A DNA stretch of 64,000 nt from Mesorhizobium amorphae (GCF_014843845.1 NZ_JHQS01000062.1:1-64000), one strand, 5' to 3'; positions 1 to 7,404 are shown, numbered from the stretch's first letter. The notes: a model not told the origin generated them from the sequence alone. Numbers and translations are program-made.

Positions 1-163
1 CCCTCACAGGCGTCGAACATCGTCTCTCACAGCGCGATCCGAAAGGTGGCGTCAGAACACCGCTTACCGCGCGCTGGCGGGGCTCCTACCTAAGCTGCGG
101 CTAGGGCCAAGGCTTAGAGGCACGGAATTTGCGACTGCATCATCATCAGGAAGCGGAGGCAAA

Positions 164-400
164 ATGATGCGTCAAGATGGAACAACAGCGCGAAAAGCAA
201 CAACACGGCATGTGCCAGAATGGCGCCTCAACAAGAGAGCGTTTGAGGTTCCGTACCTCATGAAGCTCGGCAACATTGGCCACCAGGAAGCGCTGGCTTT
301 GATCGCTAGGCATAGTGGGGACAGAGATGAAATCACTGCCGAGCTGTTTTCGCAAAGGGGTCGATCACAATTAGCTATCACAACAGGGTTGGACCCATGA
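164..400 (+). CDS. small DUF3606-like protein
   Basis: This gene encodes a 78-residue soluble protein of unknown function. Residues 27-62 run RAFEVPYLMKLGNIGHQEAL then an acidic/basic helix, matching the pattern F/YEVxYxxxKxGxxxxxAxxLIxxxGxDRxxI of short rhizobial DUF3606-type proteins; that assignment is by eye. The ATG at 164 is preceded by a GCGGAGG Shine-Dalgarno motif about 8 bases upstream, which supports the start. It lies in the accessory segment and resembles the leftward gene at 869-1072. Confidence 0.5.
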   Translation: MMRQDGTTARKATTRHVPEWRLNKRAFEVPYLMKLGNIGHQEALALIARHSGDRDEITAELFSQRGRSQLAITTGLDP

Positions 401-487
401 CCCACTGAGCGTTCGCCGAAAGGTCCTGATCTACACGCCCGACAGCAGCCCCAAGGATGGCTGAACAGTGAGGCATCTTGCGCGGGC

Positions 488-769
488 TTAGAGTCCATTG
501 CGCTGCATAAACTTTGACGTCAGAAGTGCGACCGCCAGCGGTATCATGGAGGTGTACATCAGAGTTTCACTGCGCGTGGTGACACCCCAGACGAGCATGA
601 CCAAAAACAGGACGTAGCCAGCGCCGGCAACTGTACGGCACAGGACTTTCACCCCTAGCCTTAGGCGGTTTGTGCCAACAGTCAGGTTAGGTGCCGTCAG
701 GAGAACTGCCATGATGATCGCGATAGCTGCGGCAAAAGCCCCTATGACGTGGATGTAAGAGAACGCCAT
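488..769 (-). CDS. small integral membrane protein
   Basis: The product is a 93-residue hydrophobic protein with three probable membrane segments (about residues 5-25, 45-63 and 70-85) and a short basic C-terminus. An AGGAAGGGG ribosome binding site sits directly before the ATG. No family is recognised. Its neighbours are short orphan genes of the integrated element. Confidence 0.5.
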   Translation of the reverse strand: MAFSYIHVIGAFAAAIAIIMAVLLTAPNLTVGTNRLRLGVKVLCRTVAGAGYVLFLVMLVWGVTTRSETLMYTSMIPLAVALLTSKFMQRNGL

Positions 770-868
770 AACCCCTTCCTCATGCGTCAGGACGGCGCAT
801 TCCCGCCGTTAGAAGCCAAGGGTGCCCCGACGAAGACCTTCGCCACGCCTCGCTGCAGTGACGAAGGG

Positions 869-1072
869 CTAGCGCGCAGACTGTTTCTTGGCGTGTGTGG
901 CGACTGCGCAGAGGAAAGCCAAAGCGGCAGCATCGCACGCAATCCGCGACGGGCCGTTGGCGAAAAGCACGGCGTCCGCAGCCGGTATCGTCAGGCCATG
1001 CTTTTCGGCGAAAGAGGTAACTTCGTAAGGCTGATCGTCAGATCGAATGGCGATGCCAAAATCGTAATTCAT
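869..1072 (-). CDS. small DUF3606-like protein
   Basis: This is a 67-residue protein containing PYEVTSFAEKHGLTIPAADA followed by a short helix, the same YEVxxFAxKHGxxxxxA pattern as the protein at 164-400. This suggests two diverged members of one short alpha-helical family. The start has a strong GGGAGG site 8-10 bases upstream. Function is unknown; the family call rests on pattern only. Confidence 0.55.
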   Translation of the reverse strand: MNYDFGIAIRSDDQPYEVTSFAEKHGLTIPAADAVLFANGPSRIACDAAALAFLCAVATHAKKQSAR

Positions 1073-1192
1073 GGGCTAGATCCTCCCAGTTCGCGGCCTC
1101 TTCCCCCCTTTTGGCCGACGCAAAAGTTAACTGCCGGTGCATCGCGCGAGTCCAGCAATTGGGGATTGTGTAAAACGATACACTCCGCAATC

Positions 1193-1300
1193 GCGCCTAC
1201 ATTTCGCTGTTTTCGATGATGCCGAGTTCGCCCTCGGGCAGGTGGTGCCGAACCGATATCGGCAGGATGTCGAGCAGGAGCACGCCGGCACAGCACCCCC
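1193..1300 (-). pseudogene. remnant of an XRE regulator C-terminus
   Basis: Reading leftward, one frame gives a peptide containing AGVLLLDI and ending in LGIIENSEM followed by TAG. The intact XRE regulator at 2127-2435 has AGVELLED and ends in AGIIENSEM. The DNA of the two 3' ends is also closely similar (1193-1232 versus 2123-2162). No helix-turn-helix part is readable upstream in the same frame, so this looks like the decayed tail of a second copy. Confidence 0.4.
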
Positions 1301-1345
1301 TCGAAAGGCATGAAGCGGCCGGCGACGCAGTGGGTCAAGCCGGGG

Positions 1346-1615
1346 CTAATCGGCCGCGTGAAGCACCTGCGGGGAGAGGAAGACTTGCGGCATGCCTCGT
1401 TGCAGGATTTTCGGGAGGAGTAGCTGGCGTTTCCGAAAGTAGGGGTGGACATTTCCCGGAAACCCACGCTGCTCGAGCGCAGGGAGAATGGCCTTGCGCC
1501 AATAGTCCGCTCGCGTACGACCAACGATCGCTGTGGCGATTTCCAAATCGGTAGCGAAAAGCGGAAGCCTGTCTAGCGCTGCGTTGGTGACGGTTCTCGG
1601 CTCAGGACTCGTCAT
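1346..1615 (-). CDS. small putative DNA-binding protein
   Basis: The product has 89 residues. The central part (LPLFATDLEIATAIVGRTRA, then PALEQRGFPG and a basic stretch) resembles the short winged-helix/AlpA-like proteins found beside phage-type integrases, which act as excisionases or activators. This is a pattern judgement, not a database match. The gene lies immediately upstream of the decayed XRE tail on the same strand, so the C-terminus may also be altered. Confidence 0.4.
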   Translation of the reverse strand: MTSPEPRTVTNAALDRLPLFATDLEIATAIVGRTRADYWRKAILPALEQRGFPGNVHPYFRKRQLLLPKILQRGMPQVFLSPQVLHAAD

Positions 1616-1640
1616 ATGCGCGCAAGGCTATCCGGCATTT

Positions 1641-1805
1641 CTACCCAGCCAGCGCGAAACCGACGGCGACACCAAGGCCAAACACGATGCCCGCGGCGAA
1701 TTTGCCGCCAAGGTCGATGGCAAAGGCGCTGACGACACCGCGCCAGCTCAAGCGGGGACGCAAAACTGCGATCGAAAGCGCGTCAAAGATATGATCATAT
1801 TTCAC
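1641..1805 (-). CDS. short membrane peptide, GTG start
   Basis: A GTG-initiated leftward frame encodes a 54-residue peptide starting MKYDHIFDALSIAV. It has a basic middle (LRPRLSWRG) and one clear hydrophobic C-terminal helix (AAGIVFGLGVAVGFALAG) that would span a membrane. The composition is consistent with coding (glycine/alanine/valine-rich helix, GC-ending codons). The ribosome binding site is weak. No family is recognised. Confidence 0.4.
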   Translation of the reverse strand: MKYDHIFDALSIAVLRPRLSWRGVVSAFAIDLGGKFAAGIVFGLGVAVGFALAG

Positions 1806-2126
1806 GGACGCAGCCCGCAGTTACATCGGATGCCTATCGATTCCACAGATAAACGTGGAAGTCCATATAGATTTTTAGAGCTACAAACTCATATTATAAG
1901 GTTCTAATAGGCGTTTTCACATGTTTGTACTTCCCAAACTAGGCGTTTTCGCAAGTTCTTGAAAAAGGCGGTGGAGCGTTGCCGTCGCGATCTATTCATT
2001 CTACTGTTGAATTGGCACGCCGGATTCGGGCGTGCTGGTTTCGGCAGACCGGCATCGACGCCTCGATGACAGGGCGCGCCCTGAATTTGTGATAGGGGCG
2101 CGCTTTTCTATGCTGGCTCGAGGCGC
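1806..2126. other. AT-rich gap with two direct repeats
   Basis: I see no convincing gene here. The stretch is markedly more AT-rich than its surroundings and holds two 18-base direct repeats (1908-1925 and 1940-1957, 16 of 18 identical, starting TAGGCGTTTTC) spaced by 32 bases, about three helical turns. Such spacing suits a protein-binding site. Confidence 0.4.
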
Positions 2127-2435
2127 CTACATCTCGCTGTTTTCGATTATGCCAGCCTCGCCGTCCGCTAGGGGGGTGGGTGCCTTCCGATCGCGCAAAC
2201 GCACTCCACGACCTTCAGTGGAAGCCTGTCCATCTTCCAGCAGCTCAACGCCTGCGGCGCTGAAGGCATCTTTTATGGATTGCATTGTGTCCAGGCGCCC
2301 GCGAACAACCGCACTGCCCCATCCCTCAAAATTCCTGACCGTATTGATTCCAATGTTTGCCGCGTCGGCCAGTGCCTTCTGGTCCATTCCAGCTAGTGCT
2401 CGAGCTGCTTTGATTTGGTTTCCTGTTACAGGCAT
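2127..2435 (-). CDS. XRE-family transcriptional regulator
   Basis: This 102-residue protein opens with a Cro/CI-type helix-turn-helix (MPVTGNQIKAARALAGMDQK, then ALADAANIGINTVRNFEGWG). It continues with IKDAFSAAGVELL, the usual end of the short alphaproteobacterial XRE proteins, and has a longer acidic tail ending GIIENSEM. It probably acts as a repressor for this element. It is divergent from the exported protein at 2561, and the roughly 125-bp space between them would be its natural operator region. Confidence 0.85.
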   Translation of the reverse strand: MPVTGNQIKAARALAGMDQKALADAANIGINTVRNFEGWGSAVVRGRLDTMQSIKDAFSAAGVELLEDGQASTEGRGVRLRDRKAPTPLADGEAGIIENSEM

Positions 2436-2481
2436 GTGTGTTTCCCAAATTACAATGTGGTGTTTATACTCAAAATAGCGC

Positions 2482-2511
2482 TTGACCGCAAGCGACGATT
2501 CGCAATATGGT
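2482..2511 (+). promoter_or_regulatory. candidate sigma-70 promoter
   Basis: TTGACC (2482-2487) and TATGGT (2506-2511) are separated by 18 bases and lie 50 bases before the start at 2561. The gene also has an AAGGAG ribosome binding site. The -10 match is only moderate. Confidence 0.35.
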
Positions 2512-2560
2512 TATTTCACCCAACTAAAGGGCGTTTGAAACCATGTAAGGAGCCATCTAG

Positions 2561-2887
2561 ATGTCGAACACCTCAATCACTCGCCGCTCTGTTCTCACGG
2601 GCGCTGTTGCGCTAGTTGCCGGCACCGCTGTAACCGTTTCCGCCCCTCTGCCGGTCAAAGCGTGGTCGTTCGATGTTGGGCAGCTAGTGTCACACGCAGA
2701 CCAGCCGATGCTGGCAGTGGTCGTGAGCCGTGTGCGTTCGAGTAAGGGCCGCGAAATCATAGGCGTCAGGCGCCTTGCCGACGTTCAGGTCATTGATCTG
2801 ATGATCCTGGCCGAGTCTCTCGTATGTGTTCCCATACATGAGGCGGAGGCCGTTCTTGCGGCGGAGGCCGCTTGGCGCGCATTGTGA
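2561..2887 (+). CDS. hypothetical exported protein with Tat-like signal
   Basis: The 108-residue product begins with SITRRSVLTGAVALVAGTAV and an Ala-rich cleavage region. This resembles a twin-arginine signal, although the RR is followed by SVL rather than the full consensus. The mature part (about 75 residues) is of mixed composition and not recognised. An AAGGAG site precedes the ATG and a rho-independent terminator follows the stop. Confidence 0.6.
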   Translation: MSNTSITRRSVLTGAVALVAGTAVTVSAPLPVKAWSFDVGQLVSHADQPMLAVVVSRVRSSKGREIIGVRRLADVQVIDLMILAESLVCVPIHEAEAVLAAEAAWRAL

Positions 2888-2905
2888 CCGGATCCGCGAA
2901 CCAAA

Positions 2906-2932
2906 AACCCCGCCTTTTGCGCGGGGTTCTTT
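2906..2932 (+). terminator. rho-independent terminator
   Basis: AACCCCGC (2906-2913) pairs with GCGGGGTT (2921-2928), followed by CTTTAT. It ends the transcript of the exported protein gene at 2561-2887. Confidence 0.7.
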
Positions 2933-2974
2933 ATACCGCCCGTCGGGCGTTCACGCGTGCGCGAGGAGAACCGC

Positions 2975-3307
2975 ATGAGCCGCACCGCTGCCAATGATAA
3001 TACACCAGATGCCTTGCTGTGGACGTCGAAACAGACTGCCGCGGCGCTGGGCATCACCACCAAGACCCTGTTAGCGCATGTCACATCTGGCGAGCTTCCA
3101 TATGTTCCGGCTGGCCGTGGTGTTGTTAGGCCGCGAATGAGCTTCGTTCCGAATGACGTAATTAGCTTCATCGAATTGAGGAGGACACGCAATTGTCCGT
3201 CTACAAACCCAAGAACAGCCCGTTCTACCAATTTGACTTCCAACTCGCAGGGCAGCGGTTTCACGGCTCTACGGGCAGCAAAAATGAACGAGACGCGCGC
3301 GGAATAG
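2975..3307 (+). CDS. excisionase-like helix-turn-helix protein
   Basis: The 110-residue protein has an N-terminal MerR/excisionase-type helix (LLWTSKQTAAALGITTKTL) and a following LPYVPAGRGVVRPRMSF wing. This is the usual architecture of small proteins encoded just ahead of tyrosine integrases. The ATG at 2975 has a GAGGAGAA site; an upstream in-frame GTG at 2957 lacks one. The last ~38 residues are read from DNA that also encodes the integrase N-terminus in another frame (115-bp overlap), and they are low in complexity, so the functional domain probably ends near residue 72. Confidence 0.65.
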   Translation: MSRTAANDNTPDALLWTSKQTAAALGITTKTLLAHVTSGELPYVPAGRGVVRPRMSFVPNDVISFIELRRTRNCPSTNPRTARSTNLTSNSQGSGFTALRAAKMNETRAE

Positions 3308-4359
3308 AGCGCGATCACCGAGCTAAGGCTAGGGCTGCCATTCAGGCCGCTAAGGCAGCAAAAGGCGGTCCGCTGACGATTGATGATGCGGCTGCCCGCT
3401 ACTGGCTCGAGGTCGGCGAGCGCCATGCCAATGCCAAGACGACCTGGACGGACATCGGTCGTTTGGTCGACTATTTCGGCCCCGGCAAACTGATGGTGGA
3501 AATTACCGACGAGGACGTTGCCAAGCTAGTTCAATGGCGCCGTGCGCAAACCGCTTGGGGGAAGGTGGAAACGAAGGACGGCACTCCGATGCGGAGGGTG
3601 TCCGCCGCCACCGTAAACCGTTCCACCACGTTGGCACTCAAGAAGATGTTCACCCGCGCCAAGCGCACGTGGCATTACACCCTCCCTGCAGAGCCCGTCT
3701 GGCGCGATCATTTCTTGGCTGAGCCGCGAGAGCGCGTGCGCGAACTCCGCGCGGGCGAAAGTGCAGCGCTTCGGCTGGCAACTCGGTCTGACCACACACC
3801 GGTCTTCGAATTCGAACGCGCTAGCGGACTCCGGCTTGATGAATGCCTATTGCGATGGAGCGAGGTCGACTGGGAAACTGGCTGGATCGTCACGACAGGC
3901 AAAGGCGGTCGGATGGTGAAGACCGCCCTCACCTCTGCGGTTCGAACAATCCTATTGCCGCTGCGTGGCCATCACAAGGAATGGGTCTTCACCTACCAAG
4001 CCAAGCGAACTCGCAAGGCCGACGCCTCTTACAAAGGAGACGGCGAGGCTCGCATCAAAGGCCAGCGATATCCGATCACCTACAGCGGGTTGACCTCCCA
4101 ATGGAAGCGGATCCGCAAAACGGCAGGCGTCAAAGACTTCCGGTTTCATGATTTTCGGCACGACCTGGCAACCAAGCTATTGCGGGCGACTGGTAATCTG
4201 AAAACCGTTCAGAAGGCGCTGTTTCATGCTGATATCAAAACCACAACCCGCTACGCCCATGTGCTTGACGAGGAGGTGGCTGCTGCGCTGGAGTCGCTGC
4301 AAAATGCAGCAGCGAAGTCCCGAACAAAGTCCCGAACCAGAAAACCTAAAACAGCGTAA
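3193..4359 (+). CDS. tyrosine recombinase/integrase
   Basis: This 388-residue integrase catalyses site-specific recombination of the element. It has the short N-terminal arm typical of the family (MSVYKPKNSPFYQFDF), a core-binding SAM-like domain (about 50-165) and a catalytic domain. Catalytic residues visible are Arg in ASGLRLDE, the HDFRHDLATK box (H-x-x-R plus His), and the FHADIKTTTRYAH segment with the nucleophilic Tyr. The start is TTG at 3193 with a GAGGAGG site at -10. The stop is only 41 bases before the tRNA-Pro fragment, the usual integrase-att arrangement. Confidence 0.95.
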   Translation: MSVYKPKNSPFYQFDFQLAGQRFHGSTGSKNERDARGIERDHRAKARAAIQAAKAAKGGPLTIDDAAARYWLEVGERHANAKTTWTDIGRLVDYFGPGKLMVEITDEDVAKLVQWRRAQTAWGKVETKDGTPMRRVSAATVNRSTTLALKKMFTRAKRTWHYTLPAEPVWRDHFLAEPRERVRELRAGESAALRLATRSDHTPVFEFERASGLRLDECLLRWSEVDWETGWIVTTGKGGRMVKTALTSAVRTILLPLRGHHKEWVFTYQAKRTRKADASYKGDGEARIKGQRYPITYSGLTSQWKRIRKTAGVKDFRFHDFRHDLATKLLRATGNLKTVQKALFHADIKTTTRYAHVLDEEVAAALESLQNAAAKSRTKSRTRKPKTA

Positions 4360-4400
4360 CACGATGTCTTCAAAGACTAATTCGCGTTACGCCCAATTTC

Positions 4401-4445
4401 CTGGGGGTCAAGGGGTCGTCGGTTCGAATCCGGCCACTCCGACCA
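4401..4445 (+). other. attachment site: 3' half of tRNA-Pro(GGG)
   Basis: These 45 bases fold as the 3' half of a tRNA. They comprise anticodon loop CTGGGGG (anticodon GGG), 3' anticodon strand TCAAG, variable GGGTC, T-arm GTCGG-TTCGAAT-CCGGC, acceptor 3' strand CACTCCG, discriminator A and CCA. G72/A73 and the anticodon fit tRNA-Pro. The 5' half is missing: the five bases upstream cannot pair with TCAAG and no CGGAGTG acceptor strand is present nearby. The break at the edge of the anticodon loop marks the crossover, so the intact tRNA should lie to the left, outside this window, and the chromosome resumes on the right. Confidence 0.85.
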
Positions 4446-4802
4446 TTAATAAAAACAAGGACTTACCCCCAAAAGTCCACTCTGATTTTTCCTCTCATTT
4501 TCCGCACAGGGTACAGCGTCTCGGAAGCGCGAAACAACTTTGTGCATGCATCCTACACGATGTCGCACACCCCGAACGGCCCCGAGCTGTCATCAAGCGT
4601 TTTCTTTGGAAACCGCCGATCGAAGAAATTGGTCGACAAAGATCTGCTCGTCGACGCGGAGAAGTGCAGCAGCAACATTCATGCGCTCGACATGTTTTGC
4701 CGCAACTTGCTAGCGAGCGCCGCTTTTGGCATGCCGCTTCCCCGAAGACCGCAACTGAACTAGCGAGTAAAAGCCCGCCACCGTGAGGCGGCAGCCTGTT
4801 CG
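4446..4802. other. gap between att site and next gene
   Basis: A rightward frame at 4542-4763 (73 codons) has plausible codon use but no recognisable domain and no clear ribosome binding site, so I do not call it as a gene. A leftward terminator for the next gene occupies 4769-4796. Confidence 0.3.
4769..4796 (-). terminator. leftward terminator with ACCGTGAGG loop
   Basis: Read leftward, a GC-rich imperfect stem with loop complementary to ACCGTGA is followed by a run of T (AAAA at 4769-4772 on the plus strand). It lies directly after the stop of the gene at 4803-5081. Confidence 0.55.
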
Positions 4803-5081
4803 CTAGCCGTCCTTGAAGACAATGTGGGCTACGGCGCCTTTGTCCGCTTTGATCGCAGCATGGCAAGCCTTATCCTTGGAAGTCGCTGTTCCGTGTTTGG
4901 CGTGAGCCAACCGAATGTAGTCAAGCGCCCCTCGGGCCGTGTCGCTTCGTCCGTTGAACACATATTCCTCTGATGATGTTTTGATCGTGATACTCTCGTA
5001 CAGCTTGTTCAGCGGCGGTCCTGGATCATTCCGAATGCTCCCGTCGTGCCGGAGAAAAACCCTCATCTCGTTCGCGCTCAT
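4803..5081 (-). CDS. hypothetical protein
   Basis: The product is a 92-residue soluble protein starting MSANEMRVFLRHDGSIRNDP, with a basic-acidic second half and no signal peptide. I do not recognise a family. The internal ATG at 5081 was chosen over the upstream frame because the upstream extension is compositionally poor. A terminator follows the stop immediately, which supports a real leftward transcription unit. Confidence 0.5.
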   Translation of the reverse strand: MSANEMRVFLRHDGSIRNDPGPPLNKLYESITIKTSSEEYVFNGRSDTARGALDYIRLAHAKHGTATSKDKACHAAIKADKGAVAHIVFKDG

Positions 5082-5440
5082 TGAAACCCGCCCGCGCCCA
5101 CCCAATGGCCATCCCATTAATAGTACGGATCGCGGCATAGCGCGACAAATGAAAAGCCCGCCACCGTGAGGCAGCGGGCGCTAGTTCGGGAGGAGTGTCG
5201 GGCGCGGTCCCCTTTGCCCGTGAATAACGGTACGCCTCGCTTAGCTGGATAATAAACTCGCGCCGGTTGAAGCTGTGCATATTCAAGCTGCGTGACTTTT
5301 CTGCCACAAGATAAGAAAGCCCGCCACCATCGGCAGCCGGGCAGTTTTGCCCGTACGGATCTGTGAGGTTTGTCACAGACGCATCGACGTATCGGCCTAG
5401 GCTACGTGCAGTTTCCTGCAGCGGTGAAAGGAGTGCTCCG
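5082..5440. other. gap holding two leftward terminator-like hairpins
   Basis: No gene is called. A leftward ATG at 5280 opens a frame (MHSFNRREFIIQLSEAYRYS...) that looks protein-like for about 33 codons but then runs through a terminator-like hairpin at 5152-5179. It may be a short or frameshifted gene. A second hairpin is at 5316-5341. Confidence 0.3.
5152..5179 (-). terminator. leftward terminator with ACCGTGAGG loop
   Basis: GCCCGC (5156-5161) pairs with GCGGGC (5174-5179), with AAAA on the left giving a T-run when read leftward. The loop carries ACCGTGAGG, as in the hairpins at 4769 and 5644. Confidence 0.5.
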
Positions 5441-5638
5441 ATGCTTGTGAATCTTCCTCTTGTCGCAGTTGGTCCCCTTGTCGATTGGCTCGATCGCCGA
5501 GCCGATCAGAAGGCGCGGTTGAAGGCAATGGACGAACTGAGTGACGCACCAGACGACATGCTCAGCGACATCGGGATTTCCCGTGACGACATCACGACGT
5601 ATGCGTTCCGCAGCTCGGCGTCGAGACGCAGGGGCTGA
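5441..5638 (+). CDS. DUF1127-family protein
   Basis: The 65-residue protein ends with the DUF1127 signature: LDRRADQKARLKAMDELSDA, then DMLSDIGISRDDITTYA and a basic tail. Small DUF1127 (YjiS-like) proteins are abundant in rhizobia; the known ones influence RNA turnover, nutrient responses or stress physiology, and many act without partners. The ATG at 5441 has an AAAGGAG site 7 bases upstream. A terminator-like hairpin facing the other way follows the stop. Confidence 0.8.
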   Translation: MLVNLPLVAVGPLVDWLDRRADQKARLKAMDELSDAPDDMLSDIGISRDDITTYAFRSSASRRRG

Positions 5639-5643
5639 GCAAT

Positions 5644-5674
5644 GAAAAGGCCCGCAACCGTGAGGCTGCGGGCC
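5644..5674 (-). terminator. leftward terminator with ACCGTGAGG loop
   Basis: GGCCCGCA (5649-5656) pairs perfectly with TGCGGGCC (5667-5674) around the loop ACCGTGAGGC, and the AAAA on the left gives a T-run leftward. No convincing leftward gene ends just to its right; a short frame ending VDDFWDRGCDPYS stops at about 5699 but has no clear start. Confidence 0.55.
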
Positions 5675-5916
5675 AAAGCGGAAAGGTTTTCCTCTTTCAG
5701 CTATATGGGTCGCAGCCTCGATCCCAGAAGTCATCCACTTCGCTAGGACGATGCCAGCCAGTCAGAAGGTGGGCTTTCCACGAGACTCGATGAGAGCTTA
5801 TGCCAGTTCGGCCATCTCAACTTTGATCAACGAGGAGATACGATCACACATGCCCGACCCTTGTCGACAAGCTCTGCTCTAACTATCAAAATCGCCCCAA
5901 CACATGTCGGACAGCT

Positions 5917-6396
5917 ATGTCTGCAAACGCAGACATCTGCCGTCGCTCTTACGTCGAGCTCAGCGGGGAAGACATCCCCACGCCAATGAACGGCATTCGC
6001 GGCATCTTCGTTGTCGCTCTTGAATGCGCACTGGTCCATGCTGGTTTGGCACATGCGGCCTATGAGTTTCAGGCCGCTTTGAAACGAACACTGGCCGATC
6101 CTACAGTCGAGCAGCGATGGCTGAACGGTGAAGATGTTTTCGCCGGTTTGCCTGAAGACCCGAAAGCGCCGGGAGAGGTGGCGGCTCGGCAGAGCTTTAT
6201 GCTTTATGGCTGCGGCTCTTTCCTGACCGTCGTGATCGTGATCGTCCCGCTCTACATCGCCGCAAATCACCACATCGATGCTCGCTGGCGCCGACTGGCG
6301 CTACATGCAGCGCGACGGCACGGCCGTATTCAGTGCCTAGTTGGGGCATTTGCGAGAGTCGGGTCCGCTGCCGGGGAGACAGCGGACTCAAGCTAG
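5917..6396 (+). CDS. hypothetical protein with one membrane segment
   Basis: This 159-codon frame has GC-ending codons through most of its length and a hydrophobic helix near residue 103 (SFLTVVIVIVPLYIAA) followed by a basic tail. The N-terminal part up to the internal Met at about residue 24 (MNGIRGIFVVALE) is doubtful, so the true start may be near 5986. It is followed by a GGGCC...GGCCC hairpin with TTTAT. No family is recognised. Confidence 0.4.
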   Translation: MSANADICRRSYVELSGEDIPTPMNGIRGIFVVALECALVHAGLAHAAYEFQAALKRTLADPTVEQRWLNGEDVFAGLPEDPKAPGEVAARQSFMLYGCGSFLTVVIVIVPLYIAANHHIDARWRRLALHAARRHGRIQCLVGAFARVGSAAGETADSS

Positions 6397-6555
6397 GGCC
6401 AAGAGGGGACAAGGCCCTTTATGATCCCTATGCGGGGATCATGGTGATAACACTGGGCGGGGACAAAACGTTCCGTCGCTGAAAGATATAATCCGCCCGA
6501 TTGCGACGGCGCTTGCTAGTCGTTCAAACGTGGAGTCCCATCCTGACGATTGCCA

Positions 6556-6726
6556 TCATCGGTTGGCCATCTTGTCGCCCAGCATCAAGCGGTAGCGCCG
6601 GTCCAGATGATTGATGACTACGTTCGCTTCGGCCGTCGTGTAAAAGATGGCTATGCCTTCCACCACTTCGCCGTCTACGCGCTCAAGGCGATAAGCATCC
6701 GGCCGCGGAGTGTCTTTGTAGGCCAA
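6556..6726 (-). CDS. short conserved-looking protein, TTG start
   Basis: A leftward TTG start at 6726, with GGGGAG about 10 bases upstream, opens a 56-codon frame. It reads AYKDTPRPDAYRLERVDGEV and later AIFYTTAEANVVINHLDRRY, ending LGDKMANR. The alternating charged and hydrophobic residues and codon use look protein-coding. No family is recognised. Confidence 0.45.
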   Translation of the reverse strand: MAYKDTPRPDAYRLERVDGEVVEGIAIFYTTAEANVVINHLDRRYRLMLGDKMANR

Positions 6727-7011
6727 TGATAAGCGCTCCCCAAGAGGGGGTATTTTAGGCGCGTTTCAATGAACTTTTCTTAAGGCGGCAAAAGGCCTGC
6801 CTGTCGGCGCCGTCTAGCGTTGTCGTTCGAAAGTCGGCTTCCAGTCGCGGTTCCGCTCCCTTTGCTGGCCAGCGTAGTCAGGAATGCATGTGAAAAACAC
6901 CGGGCTGCGGTGGCGGTCCTCTGCCTTGCATTTCGAGCATCCAAACAGCCTACCAGATCGTCCTGCGGCGCCTTTATTGTTTTCGGAACGAAGGCGCTCA
7001 ATTCGCTGTAA

Positions 7012-7404
7012 TCACAGATGCTGCGAACTGGTGTTGTTGGGACGAGACGCGGGCCGATGGAACCAGGCCAACCGCGTTCGCGCCTTGATTTTCCACTTCG
7101 GCACAAGGCGCCAGTGGGTCCTGCTCAGGGGCGAATAGGGATCCCGCGAGCTTGCTCTCCTGTCGAAATGCACCGCGAGTGCCTGGTCTAGGGCGCACAA
7201 AACGGCGTACCGCTCAATCTGTTCGTCGGATAGCTCGCAGTCGGGCACTTTGTCTCGCACCGACTGAACTGCCGAATAGGTCGAAATGATACGTCCGGGA
7301 CCAGCACAGTCGATATATCGCTGCACAGCGTCAATGACGTCGTCAGGAACAGGAAAGTTAAATTGGCGCAAACTGGTTGTGGTGGGAGTTATCCGCTCTA
7401 GCAT
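7012..7404 (-). CDS. hypothetical protein
   Basis: This 130-residue soluble protein begins MLERITPTTTSLRQFNFPVP and contains an alpha-helical middle (VIDAVQRYI, DEQIERYAVLCALDQALAVH) and a basic C-terminus. The ATG at 7404 has an AGAAGG site about 7 bases upstream; the frame continues upstream but with poor composition. Function is unknown. It lies downstream of the XRE gene but after a strong terminator, so it is probably transcribed separately. Confidence 0.45.
   Translation of the reverse strand: MLERITPTTTSLRQFNFPVPDDVIDAVQRYIDCAGPGRIISTYSAVQSVRDKVPDCELSDEQIERYAVLCALDQALAVHFDRRASSRDPYSPLSRTHWRLVPKWKIKARTRLAWFHRPASRPNNTSSQHL

Noticed and set aside
4401..4445. Functional tRNA gene
   Set aside because: Only the 3' half is present; the 5' acceptor, D-arm and 5' anticodon strand are missing.
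1..4445. Complete prophage
   Set aside because: Besides integrase and helix-turn-helix proteins there are no head, tail, portal or lysis genes; only one end of the element is visible.
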